From NCBI GenBank assembly GCA_963721725.1, contig CAVRLX010000025.1, positions 16,707-80,706 on the forward strand: 64,000 nucleotides of DNA, in the 5' to 3' direction. Below, piece after piece: positions 8,395 to 18,313 of the stretch. Origin of the DNA: RI-153 sp963721725. Its GTDB lineage: Bacteria > Chloroflexota > Anaerolineae > Caldilineales > Caldilineaceae. Position numbers and translations under genes: made by a program. Each line of letters starts with the position of its first letter. Position 1 is the first letter of the stretch. Below the pieces are notes generated by a model. It did not search any database and was not told the DNA's origin. It saw nothing but the letters and a program-made list of their open reading frames with translations.

Positions 8395-8610
8395 TTAACG
8401 GGGTTGCGCTCGGTCGTGTTCGTCAAAGCGGTCAGTTACTTCACGTTCAACACGCTCGCGAGTCCAGCCGTAGCGTTCTTGCAGTACGCCATACAGCTCT
8501 TCTTGGTGACCCTTCACACGATCCAGATCATCATCCGTGAGATCGCCCCACCATTGCTGGGCATTGCCTTTTAATTGTTTCCATTTACCTTCAAAGATAT
8601 CCTGATTCAT
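8395..8610 (-). CDS. CsbD-family stress-response protein
   Basis: The start at 8610 is fixed by GGAGGC nine bases upstream and gives 71 residues beginning MNQDIFEGKWKQLKGNAQQW, the CsbD signature of a small, highly charged helical protein. The second half (VKGHQEELYG, LQERYGW) also matches. Homologues (YjbJ, CsbD) accumulate under general stress; their biochemical role is not settled. The gene is alone, with a terminator at 8277. Confidence 0.9.
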   Translation of the reverse strand: MNQDIFEGKWKQLKGNAQQWWGDLTDDDLDRVKGHQEELYGVLQERYGWTRERVEREVTDRFDEHDRAQPR

Positions 8611-8859
8611 AACAGTGCCTCCTTGCACAGTGTTTCTCAAGTCTCTTTCAGTTGATACACGCTGCACAATGCAACGCACTTGTACTTTACCTCGTGGGGC
8701 GGGCGTTGGCTATCTATCTTGATGCAGAAAAGAGATACATAGTAAGATAGAATAACCCTGGTTTGCCTCGCGCTTACTCTTTCTGTATGATAGATTGGAT
8801 TTTATGTTGCAAACTGGCACCATCCAATTGTTCACGTCCACGCTAAGCGGAGCTAATGT

Positions 8860-9671
8860 ATGAATGACCCAAAAATTCATCCGATCATTCGATACGGGGG
8901 GCCAGTGTTGGGGGCCATTCTCGTCTATTTTCTGCTGTCGACGATGGTCGACGGCTTCCGGGCTGATCAAGAAGCGGCGCGCTTGAGCCAATCCGAGGTT
9001 GTTGAAACGGAGGAAGCGGGGGTAGTCGCAGAGCCAGCCGCATCCTCCGCCCTCACAAGCACTACTTCCCTCACAAGCACCACGGAATTGACAGCGACCA
9101 CGAGATCACAGCGACCAGCGAGCTAACCGTCAGCACAGAGATTCGCGATACCACAGGATTGACAGAGACGGCTGTGCTAACGACAACGGCTGATCTGACA
9201 GAGTCTGCCCAACTGACCGAGACTGCCGATCTTGCCGCCGCCGATGGAGTGACTGTGACGACGGAGGCGGAAGCCACGCCCACGCAAGCAAGCAGCGCCG
9301 AAACAAGCCCAGCCAGCGACGCTCTCTATGCCGGATTGCCCGCCGAGATCGCCGCGTTCTTCCCGGATCAGGCCGACCCAGCGGCAGGTGAACAGGTGGC
9401 TACGGCCAACGCTTGTTCCGCCTGCCACAACATGCAAGAAGGCGTGGTCCAGGTGGGGCCAAGCTGGTACAATCTGGCGAATACTGCCGCCACCCGCGTC
9501 GAAGGCCAGAGCGCTGCGCTCTATCTTTATACCAGTATCGTAGCCCCCAATGACCATGTTGTGGAGGGATTCGCTGCGAATTTAATGCCCCAAATCTACG
9601 CAGATACTTTGAGCGATGCGCAACTGGCCGATGTGATCGCCTATTTGCTCACGTTGGACGGGGGAGAATAG
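8860..9671 (+). CDS. Membrane-anchored c-type cytochrome with Thr-rich linker (frameshifted)
   Basis: The protein starts MNDPKIHPIIRYGGPVLGAI with one membrane anchor, continues into a threonine-rich linker and ends in a monohaem cytochrome c domain with CSACH and a distal methionine in NLMPQIY. As given, the frame breaks near 9101-9103 inside the linker; adding one base joins both parts into 270 residues with an unbroken Thr/Glu/Leu pattern, so a missing base is likely. It should sit on the outer face of the membrane and carry electrons. It is a single-gene unit with a terminator at 9691. Confidence 0.8.
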
Positions 9672-9690
9672 CCACCCCAGAGATGTAAAA

Positions 9691-9726
9691 AAGAGGGTGA
9701 CAAACTCGCTGTCATCCTCTTTTTTT
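9691..9726 (+). terminator. Intrinsic terminator after cytochrome c gene
   Basis: A 12-bp stem with one G-U pair (AAGAGGGTGACA/TGTCATCCTCTT, 7-base loop) runs into eight T residues. Confidence 0.85.
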
Positions 9727-9786
9727 ATTGGAACGAGCCAGGACAAAATACTTTGTCAGTGTTTCCGGTGATAGGAAGGTAATGAT

Positions 9787-9886
9787 ACAGGTGCGACGCA
9801 CTCGCCACACAAGCTTTCACAACTAATCTACGCTTGGCGAGTGCGTCGCACCTTGTGGCGAGTGCGTCGCACCCTAGAACCTGTAG
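9787..9886. repeat. Dispersed palindrome, copy with a doubled right arm
   Basis: Left arm ACAGGTGCGACGCACTCGCC at 9787 faces two successive right arms TGGCGAGTGCGTCGCACC at about 9835 and 9856. It fills the gap in front of the S9 peptidase gene. Confidence 0.85.
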
Positions 9887-9964
9887 GGGAGTACCCAATC
9901 TCAACCAGGGATGCTATACTCTTCTGCCACTGGCTATCCCTACCCCCAGCAGAAAGCTCATCAT

Positions 9965-11983
9965 ATGCCCCTATCCACAACCCGTCCCATCAGCGCCGAG
10001 GATCTCTATCGCCTGCACACGATTGGCAGCCCGCAGCTTGCGCCCGACGGGCAGCGGGTGGCCTATGCGCTGGGCCGCGTGGACCGCAAGAGCGAAAAGA
10101 AGTACAGCAATCTCTGGCTCACCCCAGCGGCGGACGGCACGGCGCAACAGTTCACCCACGGCGATTGGAACGACAGCCAGCCGCGCTGGTCACCCGATGG
10201 CCGTACGCTGGCCTTTCTCTCGAACCGCGGCGACGAAAAGCAGGCGCAGATCTACTTGATCCCGGTGGGCGGCGGCGAGGCGCGCAAACTCACCGATCTG
10301 CACGGCACAATCGGCGATCTGCGCTGGTCGCCCGACGGCACAAAACTGCTGATCCAGTTTCGCCACAAGGACGCCGACGCCATCGAGCGGGACCAGGATG
10401 AGGATAAAAAGAAGCTGGGTGTGGTGGTGCGCCACATTACCCGCTTGAGTTATAAGGGCGACGGGCTGGGCTTCCTGCCCCAGGAGCGTTGGCATGTGTG
10501 GACCATTGACGCCGGCAGCGGCGCGGCAACCCAACTCACGCATGGCACACTCCACGACGAAACCAACCCGGCTTGGTCCCCCGATGGCAGCCAGATTGCC
10601 TATCTCTCCAATGGCACAGATGACCCCGACCGTGCCCCCAACGCCGATGAAATTTTTGTGATGCCGGCCAGCGGCGGCGCGGCGCGTCCACTGCAAACCT
10701 TTGCCGGCCGCAAGGCGGCGTTTTCGTTCTCGCCCGATGGCAAATGGATCGCCCTGACTGGCTCGGCAGGGTTGGATCAATTCTGGCGCACGTTGGATCT
10801 GTGGGTGGTGGCCGTGGACGGCAGCACGCCGCCGCGTAATCTGACCGAGCGCTTTGACGTCGCCGTGGGGAATGTTACCCTCAGCGATGTCGCGGGCTAT
10901 TCCCTGGCCGCCGAGCCAGTTTGGTCAGCGGAGAGCGACCGGCTCTATTTTCAAATTTCGCGCCACGGCAGCACCACGCTCCATGCCATTGGGCTGGCCG
11001 AGGATGCCGAACTCGAAACCGAACCTGAAACCGTAGTGGGCGGGCCGGGCGCAGTGGGTGATTTTAGCTTCAGCCAAGACCGACGCCGGCTTGTCTATGT
11101 GCATACCACAATCACCGAGCCAGGACAGATCTGGCTGCGCGATTTGGCGGTGGACTCCACCACACAGGTCACTCAGGTCAACGCCGAGCTGCTGGGCGAA
11201 ATTGCCTGGGGCGACTGTCGAGAACTCTGGATCGACGGTCCGCACACACGGCTACAAGGTTGGATCATGACGCCGCCGGGCTTTGACAACACACAGCGCT
11301 ATCCGGCCATTCTGGAAATCCACGGCGGGCCGATGTTGCAATATGGCAATGCCTTTATGCACGAATTCCATTGGCTGGCGGCCCAGGGCTATGTGATCTT
11401 TTTCACCAATCCCCGTGGCTCCCAGGGCTATGGCAACGACTTTGTCAGCGCCATTTGGAACGATTTTGGCGGCCCCGCCCACGAAGATCTAATGGCGTGG
11501 ACCGATGCTGTGGCGGCGCTGCCCTTTGTGGATGCAACCCGGCTGGGTGTCACCGGCGGCAGCTATGGCGGCTATATGACCAATTGGATTATCGGCCACA
11601 CGGATCGGTTCAAGGCCGCCGTCACCCAACGCAGCCTGAGCAACCTGCTCAGCTTTAACGGATCCAGCGACGTGTGGGTTTTTCAGATGATGTTTGGCGG
11701 CAAGCCCGCCTGGGAAAGTCTGGACGATTATTGGCGGCAATCGCCCCTGGCCTACATTGGCAACGTGACCACGCCCACGCTGGTGATCCACAGCGAACAG
11801 GATCTGCGCGTCGCCATTGAGCAGGGCGAACAGATGTTTGTTGCCCTTAAGATCCACGGCGTGGAGACCGAAATGGTGCGCTTCCCGGAAGAGTCCCACG
11901 GTCTTTCGCGCGGCGGGCGCACGGATCGACGCATTGCCCGCCTGGGGCACATTTTGCGCTGGTTCGAGCGCTATTTGAAATAA
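9965..11983 (+). CDS. S9 family peptidase (acylaminoacyl/dipeptidyl peptidase type)
   Basis: The protein has an N-terminal beta-propeller made of WD40-like PD40 repeats, seen as SPDGR/SPDGT/SPDGS/SPDGK motifs, followed by an alpha/beta-hydrolase domain with nucleophile GGSYGGYM (Ser533), and acid and base residues near SEQDLRV and ESHGLSR. At 672 residues it fits the S9C group, which clips short peptides. No signal peptide is seen from the chosen ATG at 9965, so a cytoplasmic role in peptide turnover is expected. An upstream in-frame start at 9911 adds a non-conserved stretch and was not used. Confidence 0.93.
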   Translation: MPLSTTRPISAEDLYRLHTIGSPQLAPDGQRVAYALGRVDRKSEKKYSNLWLTPAADGTAQQFTHGDWNDSQPRWSPDGRTLAFLSNRGDEKQAQIYLIPVGGGEARKLTDLHGTIGDLRWSPDGTKLLIQFRHKDADAIERDQDEDKKKLGVVVRHITRLSYKGDGLGFLPQERWHVWTIDAGSGAATQLTHGTLHDETNPAWSPDGSQIAYLSNGTDDPDRAPNADEIFVMPASGGAARPLQTFAGRKAAFSFSPDGKWIALTGSAGLDQFWRTLDLWVVAVDGSTPPRNLTERFDVAVGNVTLSDVAGYSLAAEPVWSAESDRLYFQISRHGSTTLHAIGLAEDAELETEPETVVGGPGAVGDFSFSQDRRRLVYVHTTITEPGQIWLRDLAVDSTTQVTQVNAELLGEIAWGDCRELWIDGPHTRLQGWIMTPPGFDNTQRYPAILEIHGGPMLQYGNAFMHEFHWLAAQGYVIFFTNPRGSQGYGNDFVSAIWNDFGGPAHEDLMAWTDAVAALPFVDATRLGVTGGSYGGYMTNWIIGHTDRFKAAVTQRSLSNLLSFNGSSDVWVFQMMFGGKPAWESLDDYWRQSPLAYIGNVTTPTLVIHSEQDLRVAIEQGEQMFVALKIHGVETEMVRFPEESHGLSRGGRTDRRIARLGHILRWFERYLK

Positions 11984-12034
11984 CGAGTTCACCGCAAAGA
12001 CGTAGAGATCGCAATCAGAAAAGACAGACAGACT

Positions 12035-13051
12035 ATGAAATTTGACGCTTCACTCTGGGTAGACGATTTGCGGCAGGCCCCGGCCACGGCCCGCGCCGCC
12101 GAAGATCTGGGCTTTGACGCCATCTGGACCAGCGACACGGCGCACAATCCTTTCTTTCCACTGGTGTTGGCCGCCCCCGAAACCACGCGTATGGCGCTGG
12201 GCACGGCGATTGTGGTAGCCTTTGCGCGTAGTCCGATGGACGTGGCCTATCAGTCCTGGGATCTGCAAAAACTGAGCGGGGGGCGCTTTCTCTTGGGGTT
12301 GGGCACGCAGGTGAAATCTCATATTGAACGGCGGTTTGGCATGGAATGGCGCTCGCCCGCCGATGCCCATTTGCGCGATTATATTGGCGCGCTGCGGGCG
12401 ATCTGGGCGGCTTGGCAGAGCGGGGAGCGGCTCAACTATCGCGGTGAATTCTATAAGCTCACCCTGATGACGCCCTTTTTCGATCCGGGTCCAATTGACC
12501 ATCCCCATATTCCCATCTACACGGCGGGGGTGAACGAGCGCATGTGTCGGCTGGCGGGGGAGATCAGCGACGGGTTCCATGCCCACCCGTTCCATACCCA
12601 GCGCTATCTGCAAGAGGTTGTGATCCCAGAGATTGAGCGGGGGGCGCAGCGTGCAGGGCGCAGTCGCGACGAGATCGCCATAAGCAGCGCTATTTTCGTG
12701 GCAACCGGCGGCAGCCAGGCCGAAATCGACGCGGCTGTGGCAACTGTGCGCCAACAGATCGCCTTCTATGCCAGCACGCCGGATTATGCCGCGGTGATGG
12801 ATCTGCACGGGTGGGGGGAGGTGCGCGAGCAGTTAAGCGGGTTGGCTTCGCGCAAACAATGGGCCGAGATGCCCGCGCTGATCACAGATGAGATGGTGGC
12901 TGCCTTTGCCCTCGTCTGCCCGCCGGGGGAGTTGGCGCAGCGTATTCGTCACAAGTACACAGGGTTATTGGATCGGGTGACACTTTATATGCCCTTTACA
13001 CCATCCCAACCGTGGGCGCTGTGGCAGATGATTTTGAAGGGTCCCCATTAA
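12035..13051 (+). CDS. LLM-class F420-dependent oxidoreductase
   Basis: The 338-residue TIM-barrel protein starts MKFDASLWVDDLRQAPATAR and matches the luciferase-like monooxygenase superfamily, closest to the group annotated as TIGR03617 F420-dependent enzymes. Features include LGFDAIWTSDTAHNPFFP in the first helices and GGRFLLGLGTQVKSH. Such enzymes use reduced F420 (or FMN) for two-electron reductions; the substrate cannot be told. The next gene, a PAS kinase, begins 10 bp after its stop, suggesting co-transcription. F420 use is inferred from the subfamily. Confidence 0.85.
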   Translation: MKFDASLWVDDLRQAPATARAAEDLGFDAIWTSDTAHNPFFPLVLAAPETTRMALGTAIVVAFARSPMDVAYQSWDLQKLSGGRFLLGLGTQVKSHIERRFGMEWRSPADAHLRDYIGALRAIWAAWQSGERLNYRGEFYKLTLMTPFFDPGPIDHPHIPIYTAGVNERMCRLAGEISDGFHAHPFHTQRYLQEVVIPEIERGAQRAGRSRDEIAISSAIFVATGGSQAEIDAAVATVRQQIAFYASTPDYAAVMDLHGWGEVREQLSGLASRKQWAEMPALITDEMVAAFALVCPPGELAQRIRHKYTGLLDRVTLYMPFTPSQPWALWQMILKGPH

Positions 13052-13061
13052 ACGAGGAATC

Positions 13062-14610
13062 ATGGTTGCGAATGAGAAATTTCCCCCCGATCCCTCTGTG
13101 AACAACGCTGGTTGGCCGACAGACCCGCGCTATTTAGATGCCATCTTGAACAGCCTGGGCGATGGTGTGATTGCCACCGATGCGGCCGGCGTGATCCGTT
13201 TTATGAATCCAATGGCGGTGACGCTAACCGGCTGGGAGCGTTCGGACGCTGACGGACAGAGGCTGGAGAATATTTTTGTTTTGGTCGAGGCCGAGAGCAA
13301 CCAGCCAACGGATAGAAGATGGGTTGCGCAGGTGGTGCAGCAGTCGATTCCGGTGGCGCTGGAGAGCCGCTACCATCTGATCCGTGCCGATGGTCATCCC
13401 ATTCCCATTAATGGCACCGTGACCCCGATGGTTGACCAGCGCGGCGCGGTGATTGTCTTTCGAGATATTAGCCCGCGCAAAGCCCTTGAAAAAGCGCTGC
13501 ACGAATCGTTGGAGAAATTTCACATCATCTTCGAGAACACGTTCCGATGGCATCAATATCTATGAAGAAGATGTGGTAAATGGCTCGCGGCGACTGGTGG
13601 ATTGTAACGAACGCTATGCAGAGATGGCGGGGCGCAGCAAAGCCGAGCTAATCGAGATTGGCAACACAGGCAAACTGCAAAAGAAAGTGGGGTCGGTAAC
13701 GCCCAACGTGGATAACCAGACCCTGCGCGCCCAGCACATTCCCTATCGCGGCGTTGTTTCCTGGCTGCGGCCCGATGGCAAAGAGAACATGGTTGAATAT
13801 GCTGCCATGCCCGTGGAGATCAATGGCAAACCCTTCACGATTGGGATGGATCGAGACATTACCGAACGGGTAAAGATGCAAGATGCCCTGGATCAACGGG
13901 CGCGACAACTGGAAGCGCTGGCCCACGAACTTCAGATCCAAAATGACGAGTTGGATGCCTTCGGCCACATGGTGGCGCATGATCTCAAGAACCCGCTCAC
14001 CATGATGATGGCCGCAGCGGAGATTTTGGGCTTTGATTATGTGGAAACGCTCGCCGCAGAGGACCAAAACTACTTTCAGGTCATTGTAGATAGCGCCCGC
14101 AGAATGAATACGATTATCGATGAATTGCTGGTGCTGGCGGCCACGCGCAGGCAAGAGATTGCCTGCCGACCTCTGGAAATGGGGTCCATCGTTGAAGCCG
14201 CCTTGGCACAGCTTGGTCATCTTATGGAAGCGCATCAACCCGTGGTGGAATGGCCGGAAGCATGGCCCATCGCGCTGGGTCATGCCCCCTGGGTGGAGCG
14301 TGTGTGGGCCAACTACCTGGGCAATGCCATTCTCTATGGCGGCCAGCCGCCCCGTCTCACCATCGGCGCAACCGCGGCGGACAACGGCACGATCTGTTTT
14401 TGGGTACAGGATAACGGCGCAGGCTTGACTGCCGAGGAGCAGGCCAAACTCTTTACGCCCTTTACACGGTTGCGTCAGGGGCGGGCCAAAGGCCACGGGC
14501 TGGGGCTTTCCATTGTCCAGCGGATTGTAAAAAGGTTGGGTGGGCGGGTTGCCGTGGAAAGCCAGCCAGGGCAGGGAAGCATATTTCAATTTACGCTGCC
14601 TGCCGCCTAA
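13062..14610 (+). CDS. Soluble PAS-domain histidine kinase (frameshifted)
   Basis: The first 160 residues form a PAS domain (ILNSLGDGVIATDAAGVIRF, then NPMAVTLTGW). The frame then breaks at 13541-13544, where TTCC should probably read TCC. The next frame supplies a second PAS domain (YEEDVVNGSRRLVDCNERYA), a HisKA helix with HMVAHDLKNPLTMM and a HATPase with DNGAGLT and GLGLSIVQRI. Restored length is about 515 residues with no membrane helix, so the kinase is cytoplasmic and senses an internal cue through PAS. No response regulator is adjacent, so the phosphate acceptor is elsewhere. Confidence 0.85.
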
Positions 14611-14612
14611 CG

Positions 14613-15110
14613 TTATCCTTTGGGAGAGGGTTTTGTCTTTAATTCCACAATGCAGCCCAGCAACTCGGCTGTGTCCAAATAGGCCCAGAGCGCGCCGGGG
14701 TTGAGCGTGGACCCGCCGCTTTGGATGATCTCCGCATCCAGATCCGACGCCACCTGTTTTGGATCGTCCACGAGAAAGAGCAAATGGTGGATACCTTCGC
14801 CTTTTTCTTCCAGAAACTCGGCGTAGATGTTGCCCCCTTCCAGCGGTTGGATGAACTCTAGTTGCACGGGACCCGTTTCGAGGAAGGCCAGCCGCATACG
14901 GAAGTTGCCCGGCTGCCCGCGATAGGTGGCCGTTTTGGCAAGATCGCCATCGGCTGGCGGCCAGTCGATGATATGCGGTGGCTCCATCTGAAAGCGCGCA
15001 CTCCAGGCGCGCACCGCGGCTTCGGCATCACGCACGACAATGCCCACCTGCACCACAGGGCCTAAGTTGATGCGCGGGGAACCCGTCTGTGCAACGCTGT
15101 TTTTTGTCAC
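14613..15110 (-). CDS. VOC (glyoxalase/bleomycin resistance) family protein
   Basis: The GTG at 15110, preceded by GGAGG, gives 165 residues with two beta-alpha-beta-beta-beta modules typical of the vicinal oxygen chelate fold: VVQVGIVVRDAEAAVRAWSA at the start and GEGIHHLLFLVDD in the second half. It resembles methylmalonyl-CoA epimerase/glyoxalase-like members, but the reaction cannot be assigned. Its start overlaps the acyltransferase stop (GTGA, 15107-15110), so the two are translationally coupled. The open frame extends much further upstream, but that part is antisense-like and out of frame with the real upstream gene. Confidence 0.82.
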   Translation of the reverse strand: MTKNSVAQTGSPRINLGPVVQVGIVVRDAEAAVRAWSARFQMEPPHIIDWPPADGDLAKTATYRGQPGNFRMRLAFLETGPVQLEFIQPLEGGNIYAEFLEEKGEGIHHLLFLVDDPKQVASDLDAEIIQSGGSTLNPGALWAYLDTAELLGCIVELKTKPSPKG

Positions 15111-16773
15111 CTTACCCCTCCTTTTGCTTGGAAAGACTGCTCCCGCATGCGCGGCCCGTTCAGGAAACGCCCCAACCAAGTGTAGCGTACTAGGGCCTGA
15201 TATGTCCACAACAGGAAGGAGGTCACGACCACGACGATGAGCACGAACTTCCCGAGGGCCGGGATCGGCCAGTCTCGCGCCACGTACTGGACCGCGATGA
15301 TCAGTGGCAGGTGGGCGAGGTAAAGCCAGTAAGCCGAGTCCGACAGGTATTGCATCCGCAGGCTTTCGACCGGGCAGACCCGCCGTAACAACCCCATGAG
15401 GCCGAAGGTGATGAGCCAGGGGTAGGCCGCCTGCAAAGCAACCGAGAGGATCCGGCGCGGCAGCGGGGCGAGCCCGTAGCCCGCGGGGCCTGTCCACCCC
15501 TCCGTGAGGGCCATCCCCAGCGGCAGGATGACGAGGAGTCCGACAGAGAGCGGCAGCCACCATCGCTCGCCGACGCGACCGGACCGGTCGTCGAACCCGA
15601 AATAGGCCGCCCCGAAGCCGAAGAAGATCGCGTAATACGCAAACACGTGCGGGATCGGCAGGAGCCCGGTGGAGGTATCTGGCCCGAAGATCGGGGAAGT
15701 GCCACTGTCTCCCATGTACCACTGGGGGATCATCGTCAGGGGGATCAGCCAGAGGTAGCGGGCGGGCGAGAGGACGAGCCACTCGGGCCGCCGGACTGAT
15801 GGGAGACGCGATCCGAGGGCGGAGAGGGCGGCATACCCAAGGACGAGCCACCACAGGAACCAGAGGAACCACAGATGGTTGAAGAGGTGCATCTGCATCA
15901 GCAGGTCCGCCACGCCTGACTTCCGTCCCGATGTCGCGCCGTGTTGGCGCAGGTACTCCGCGATCGCGGCCTTGCGGCGTCCTAGACCGTCCTCGTTGAG
16001 CTCGAGTTGAAGGAGCGAGGCGAAGTAGCGGGTCGTCTCCTCGTCAAGGGTCGCGACATCTAGTGGCGTGCTACCGCTTGGTTCGCCGCGTTGACCTTCG
16101 CGCCGTGACGGATTAACACGTCGACGGCCTTCTCGTGGCCCAGGAAGGCCGCTGCGAGCAGGGCCGTCCCGCCGTCCCGGTCCGCGGCGTTCACGTCGGC
16201 GCCTCGATCGATGAGCAGCTCGATGGCCTCTGCCTGACCGGTGGCCGCTGCCCAGATCAACGGCGTCCCGCCGTGTTCGGGGTCGACGGCGTCCACCGCC
16301 GCCCCGCTCGCCAGGTACCGCTCGATGGCACCGAGGTCGCCCACTCGCGCGGCCGCCCAGATGCTCGACACATGCTTGGCCGGGGGAATGCCGCCGGACT
16401 CCTGAGGGGCGGACGACATCGCGAGGGTGGAGATCCCTATCGTGAGCGGGACGATGGTGACCATCCCCAGCAGCAAGGGGAGGAACACCCGGTGGAACCG
16501 GTGCTTGACCAGCGACCTGCGGCCTCGACGGTGGAGCAGCATCGCGCTGAAGAAGCCGCTCATGACGAAGAACAGCGGCATGCGAAAGCCATGGATGGCC
16601 GAGAAGACGATCCCGAAACCAGGATCCTGCCGACGATCCGTGACTATCCAGAATGACGGGAAGAACGAGAGGGAAGCGTGCAGGACGATCCCCAGCAGCA
16701 TGGCGCCGGCCCGCAGGGCGTCCAGGTCGGATCGTCGGGCGAAGACAGGGTTTTCGTTGCTCATGGAAGACAT
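15107..16773 (-). CDS. Acyltransferase-3 family membrane protein with inserted ankyrin repeats (frameshifted)
   Basis: The N-terminal part (MSSMSNENPVFARRSDLDAL, then RMPLFFVMSGFF) has the first membrane helices of OafA/OpgC-like acyltransferases. Around residues 135-260 there are about four ankyrin repeats (GGTPLIWAAATGQAEAIELL and similar), after which seven or more further helices follow (LFNHLWFLWFLWWLVLGYAA and later). The frame breaks at 16074-16082 within the last ankyrin repeat; adding one base restores about 555 residues. Such proteins move acyl groups onto extracytoplasmic sugars or lipids. The gene is visibly richer in G+C than its neighbours, which may mean transfer. It is coupled to the VOC gene. 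Confidence 0.82.
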
Positions 16774-17227
16774 TCGCCCGAATTTGTTCGATATTGCGCA
16801 AGAACTTTTGGAATTGACGACTGACGCTCAGCGGCCTGACCCGCGGAGTCAAGTCTTGATCCAACGGATGGAGCGGTGGGTCCGATTCGACGTTCAGGCG
16901 GAACGCCGGGGCACAGCACTTTGTGGAAAACTCGATACAATAATGCTGTGTCCCCGTTCATCTGCTTGCGGGCGCTGCGAAGAACGGAAACCGCCTCTGC
17001 ATTTGAAGCGTCTTCGATGACGCACGGTGAAGTTGCAACCACACCCACCCATCGCGAAGTCGCAACCCGCTCGGACCACGTCCGCACGCCCAACGCACGC
17101 CGCGGCAAAGCCAGCCGAACAAAAATTTGGAGCAGCGAAAAAAGAAACTCCACAAGGGTTTGATGCTCTGGCGTCGGCGGCATGATGAATAGATACTTCT
17201 CAGCATCCGGCTGAAATCCGGCGGATT
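16774..17227. other. Gap of about 450 bp without a supported gene
   Basis: Short open frames exist on both strands but none has a ribosome site, a family motif or a plausible amino-acid composition. The right end holds the hairpin at 17208-17234. Confidence 0.5.
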
Positions 17228-17234
17228 TCAGCCG
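17208..17234 (-). terminator. Hairpin overlapping the stop of the isocitrate dehydrogenase-like gene
   Basis: CGGCTGAAATCC pairs perfectly with GGATTTCAGCCG around a 3-base loop and spans the stop codon at 17228. It probably ends the four-gene operon, although no T-run follows. Confidence 0.5.
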
Positions 17235-18313
17235 CCCAAACTCTCCCACACATCCAGCTTGCGTTGGGTGCGTTCGATCACGGCGTCGGTAAATTCGCTG
17301 GTGCTGGCATGGCCGCTAATATCGGGCGTGCGAATGCCTTCATGCACCGCTTCCATCAACGATTCGCGGATGGCGCGTGCCGCTCGATCTGATTCGGCGG
17401 ATTCGATCTGTTTGAGCAACGCCGCCCCAGCCAGGATCATCGCCATGGGGTTGGCGACATTTTTGCCCTGCAACGAAGGCGCTGTGCCGTGGGGCGCTTC
17501 GGCCATCATGATCTTGACCCGGAAATCCTGGTCAAACGAGAGCAGCAGCGACTCGGCCCCGGCAATCGTGCCAAACATTTGCAACACCAAGTCGCTCATA
17601 CAGTCGCCATCGCGGTTGAGCGTGGGAATCACCAACGACTCACCATCCTGGGTCAGCAACAGCGCGTAAGTGGCATCAATCAACCGCGGCTCGTAGCGCA
17701 CCTGTGGATAGCGCGTGGCGGCGGCGTCCATCTCCTCTTTGAGCATGCCCTCGTAGACTGGCGACACGGTGAACTTTGGCCCGCCGAAAACTTTGGCCTC
17801 GGTGCGCTCTGCCCGATAAAACGTATATTCGGCCACGGCGCGACAGGTGCTGCGGCTGATCTTTTCGGTACGATAGGCCCACTCATCGCCGTTTTCGTCC
17901 ACACGCCACTCTTTGGCCCCATAGGCATCATCTACGGCCATCCGCACCACGGTAATTGGCGCAAAAACACCGCCCACGGGACGCACGCCCGGAATGCGCC
18001 GCCCCGTGCGTACAATCACCTTGCCGTCTACCTCAGTGCGCAAAATAGCATTGGGGCTGCCCACATCATTCATGGTTTCAGGCGTGATGGTGGCGGCTTT
18101 CAGCCCGTACCCCGTGCGGCGCATGGCAGCCGCGGCGTCTAGCACCACTTGGTTGTTGGTCTTGCGCCGATTTTCCAGGCTCAGGTCATAGGGTTCAAAG
18201 ATAAGCGGCACGCGCACCACGCTTGGATCGAGCACACGCAGCGCCTCGTCTAACAATTCCTGCCCCGTCTGATCGCCTTGCATTACCACAATCGTGGTTT
18301 GGGGTTCGCTCAT
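17228..18313 (-). CDS. Isocitrate/isopropylmalate dehydrogenase family protein
   Basis: This 361-residue beta-decarboxylating dehydrogenase has the metal-binding element NRDGDCMSDLVLQMFGTIAG and the nucleotide-binding segment EAPHGTAPSLQGKNVANPMA. Its length suits the NAD-dependent homodimeric group. The substrate loop (GSPNAILRTEVDGKVIVRTG) is not that of a standard Icd or LeuB, so the substrate could be isocitrate, isopropylmalate, tartrate or another 2-hydroxyacid. Its ATG overlaps the stop of the flavoprotein gene (ATGA at 18310-18313), and it is last in a four-gene operon with a peptidase-like or dioxygenase-like gene and an N-formyl amidohydrolase. Confidence 0.85.
   Translation of the reverse strand: MSEPQTTIVVMQGDQTGQELLDEALRVLDPSVVRVPLIFEPYDLSLENRRKTNNQVVLDAAAAMRRTGYGLKAATITPETMNDVGSPNAILRTEVDGKVIVRTGRRIPGVRPVGGVFAPITVVRMAVDDAYGAKEWRVDENGDEWAYRTEKISRSTCRAVAEYTFYRAERTEAKVFGGPKFTVSPVYEGMLKEEMDAAATRYPQVRYEPRLIDATYALLLTQDGESLVIPTLNRDGDCMSDLVLQMFGTIAGAESLLLSFDQDFRVKIMMAEAPHGTAPSLQGKNVANPMAMILAGAALLKQIESAESDRAARAIRESLMEAVHEGIRTPDISGHASTSEFTDAVIERTQRKLDVWESLGG

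Noticed and set aside
14613..15872. 419-residue minus-strand frame
   Set aside because: Only the part after the GTG at 15110 is the VOC protein; the rest is out of frame with the acyltransferase and has shadow composition.
16761..17249. 162-residue minus-strand frame in the gap before the dehydrogenase operon
   Set aside because: It crosses the operon stop and hairpin, lacks a ribosome site and has no recognisable motif.
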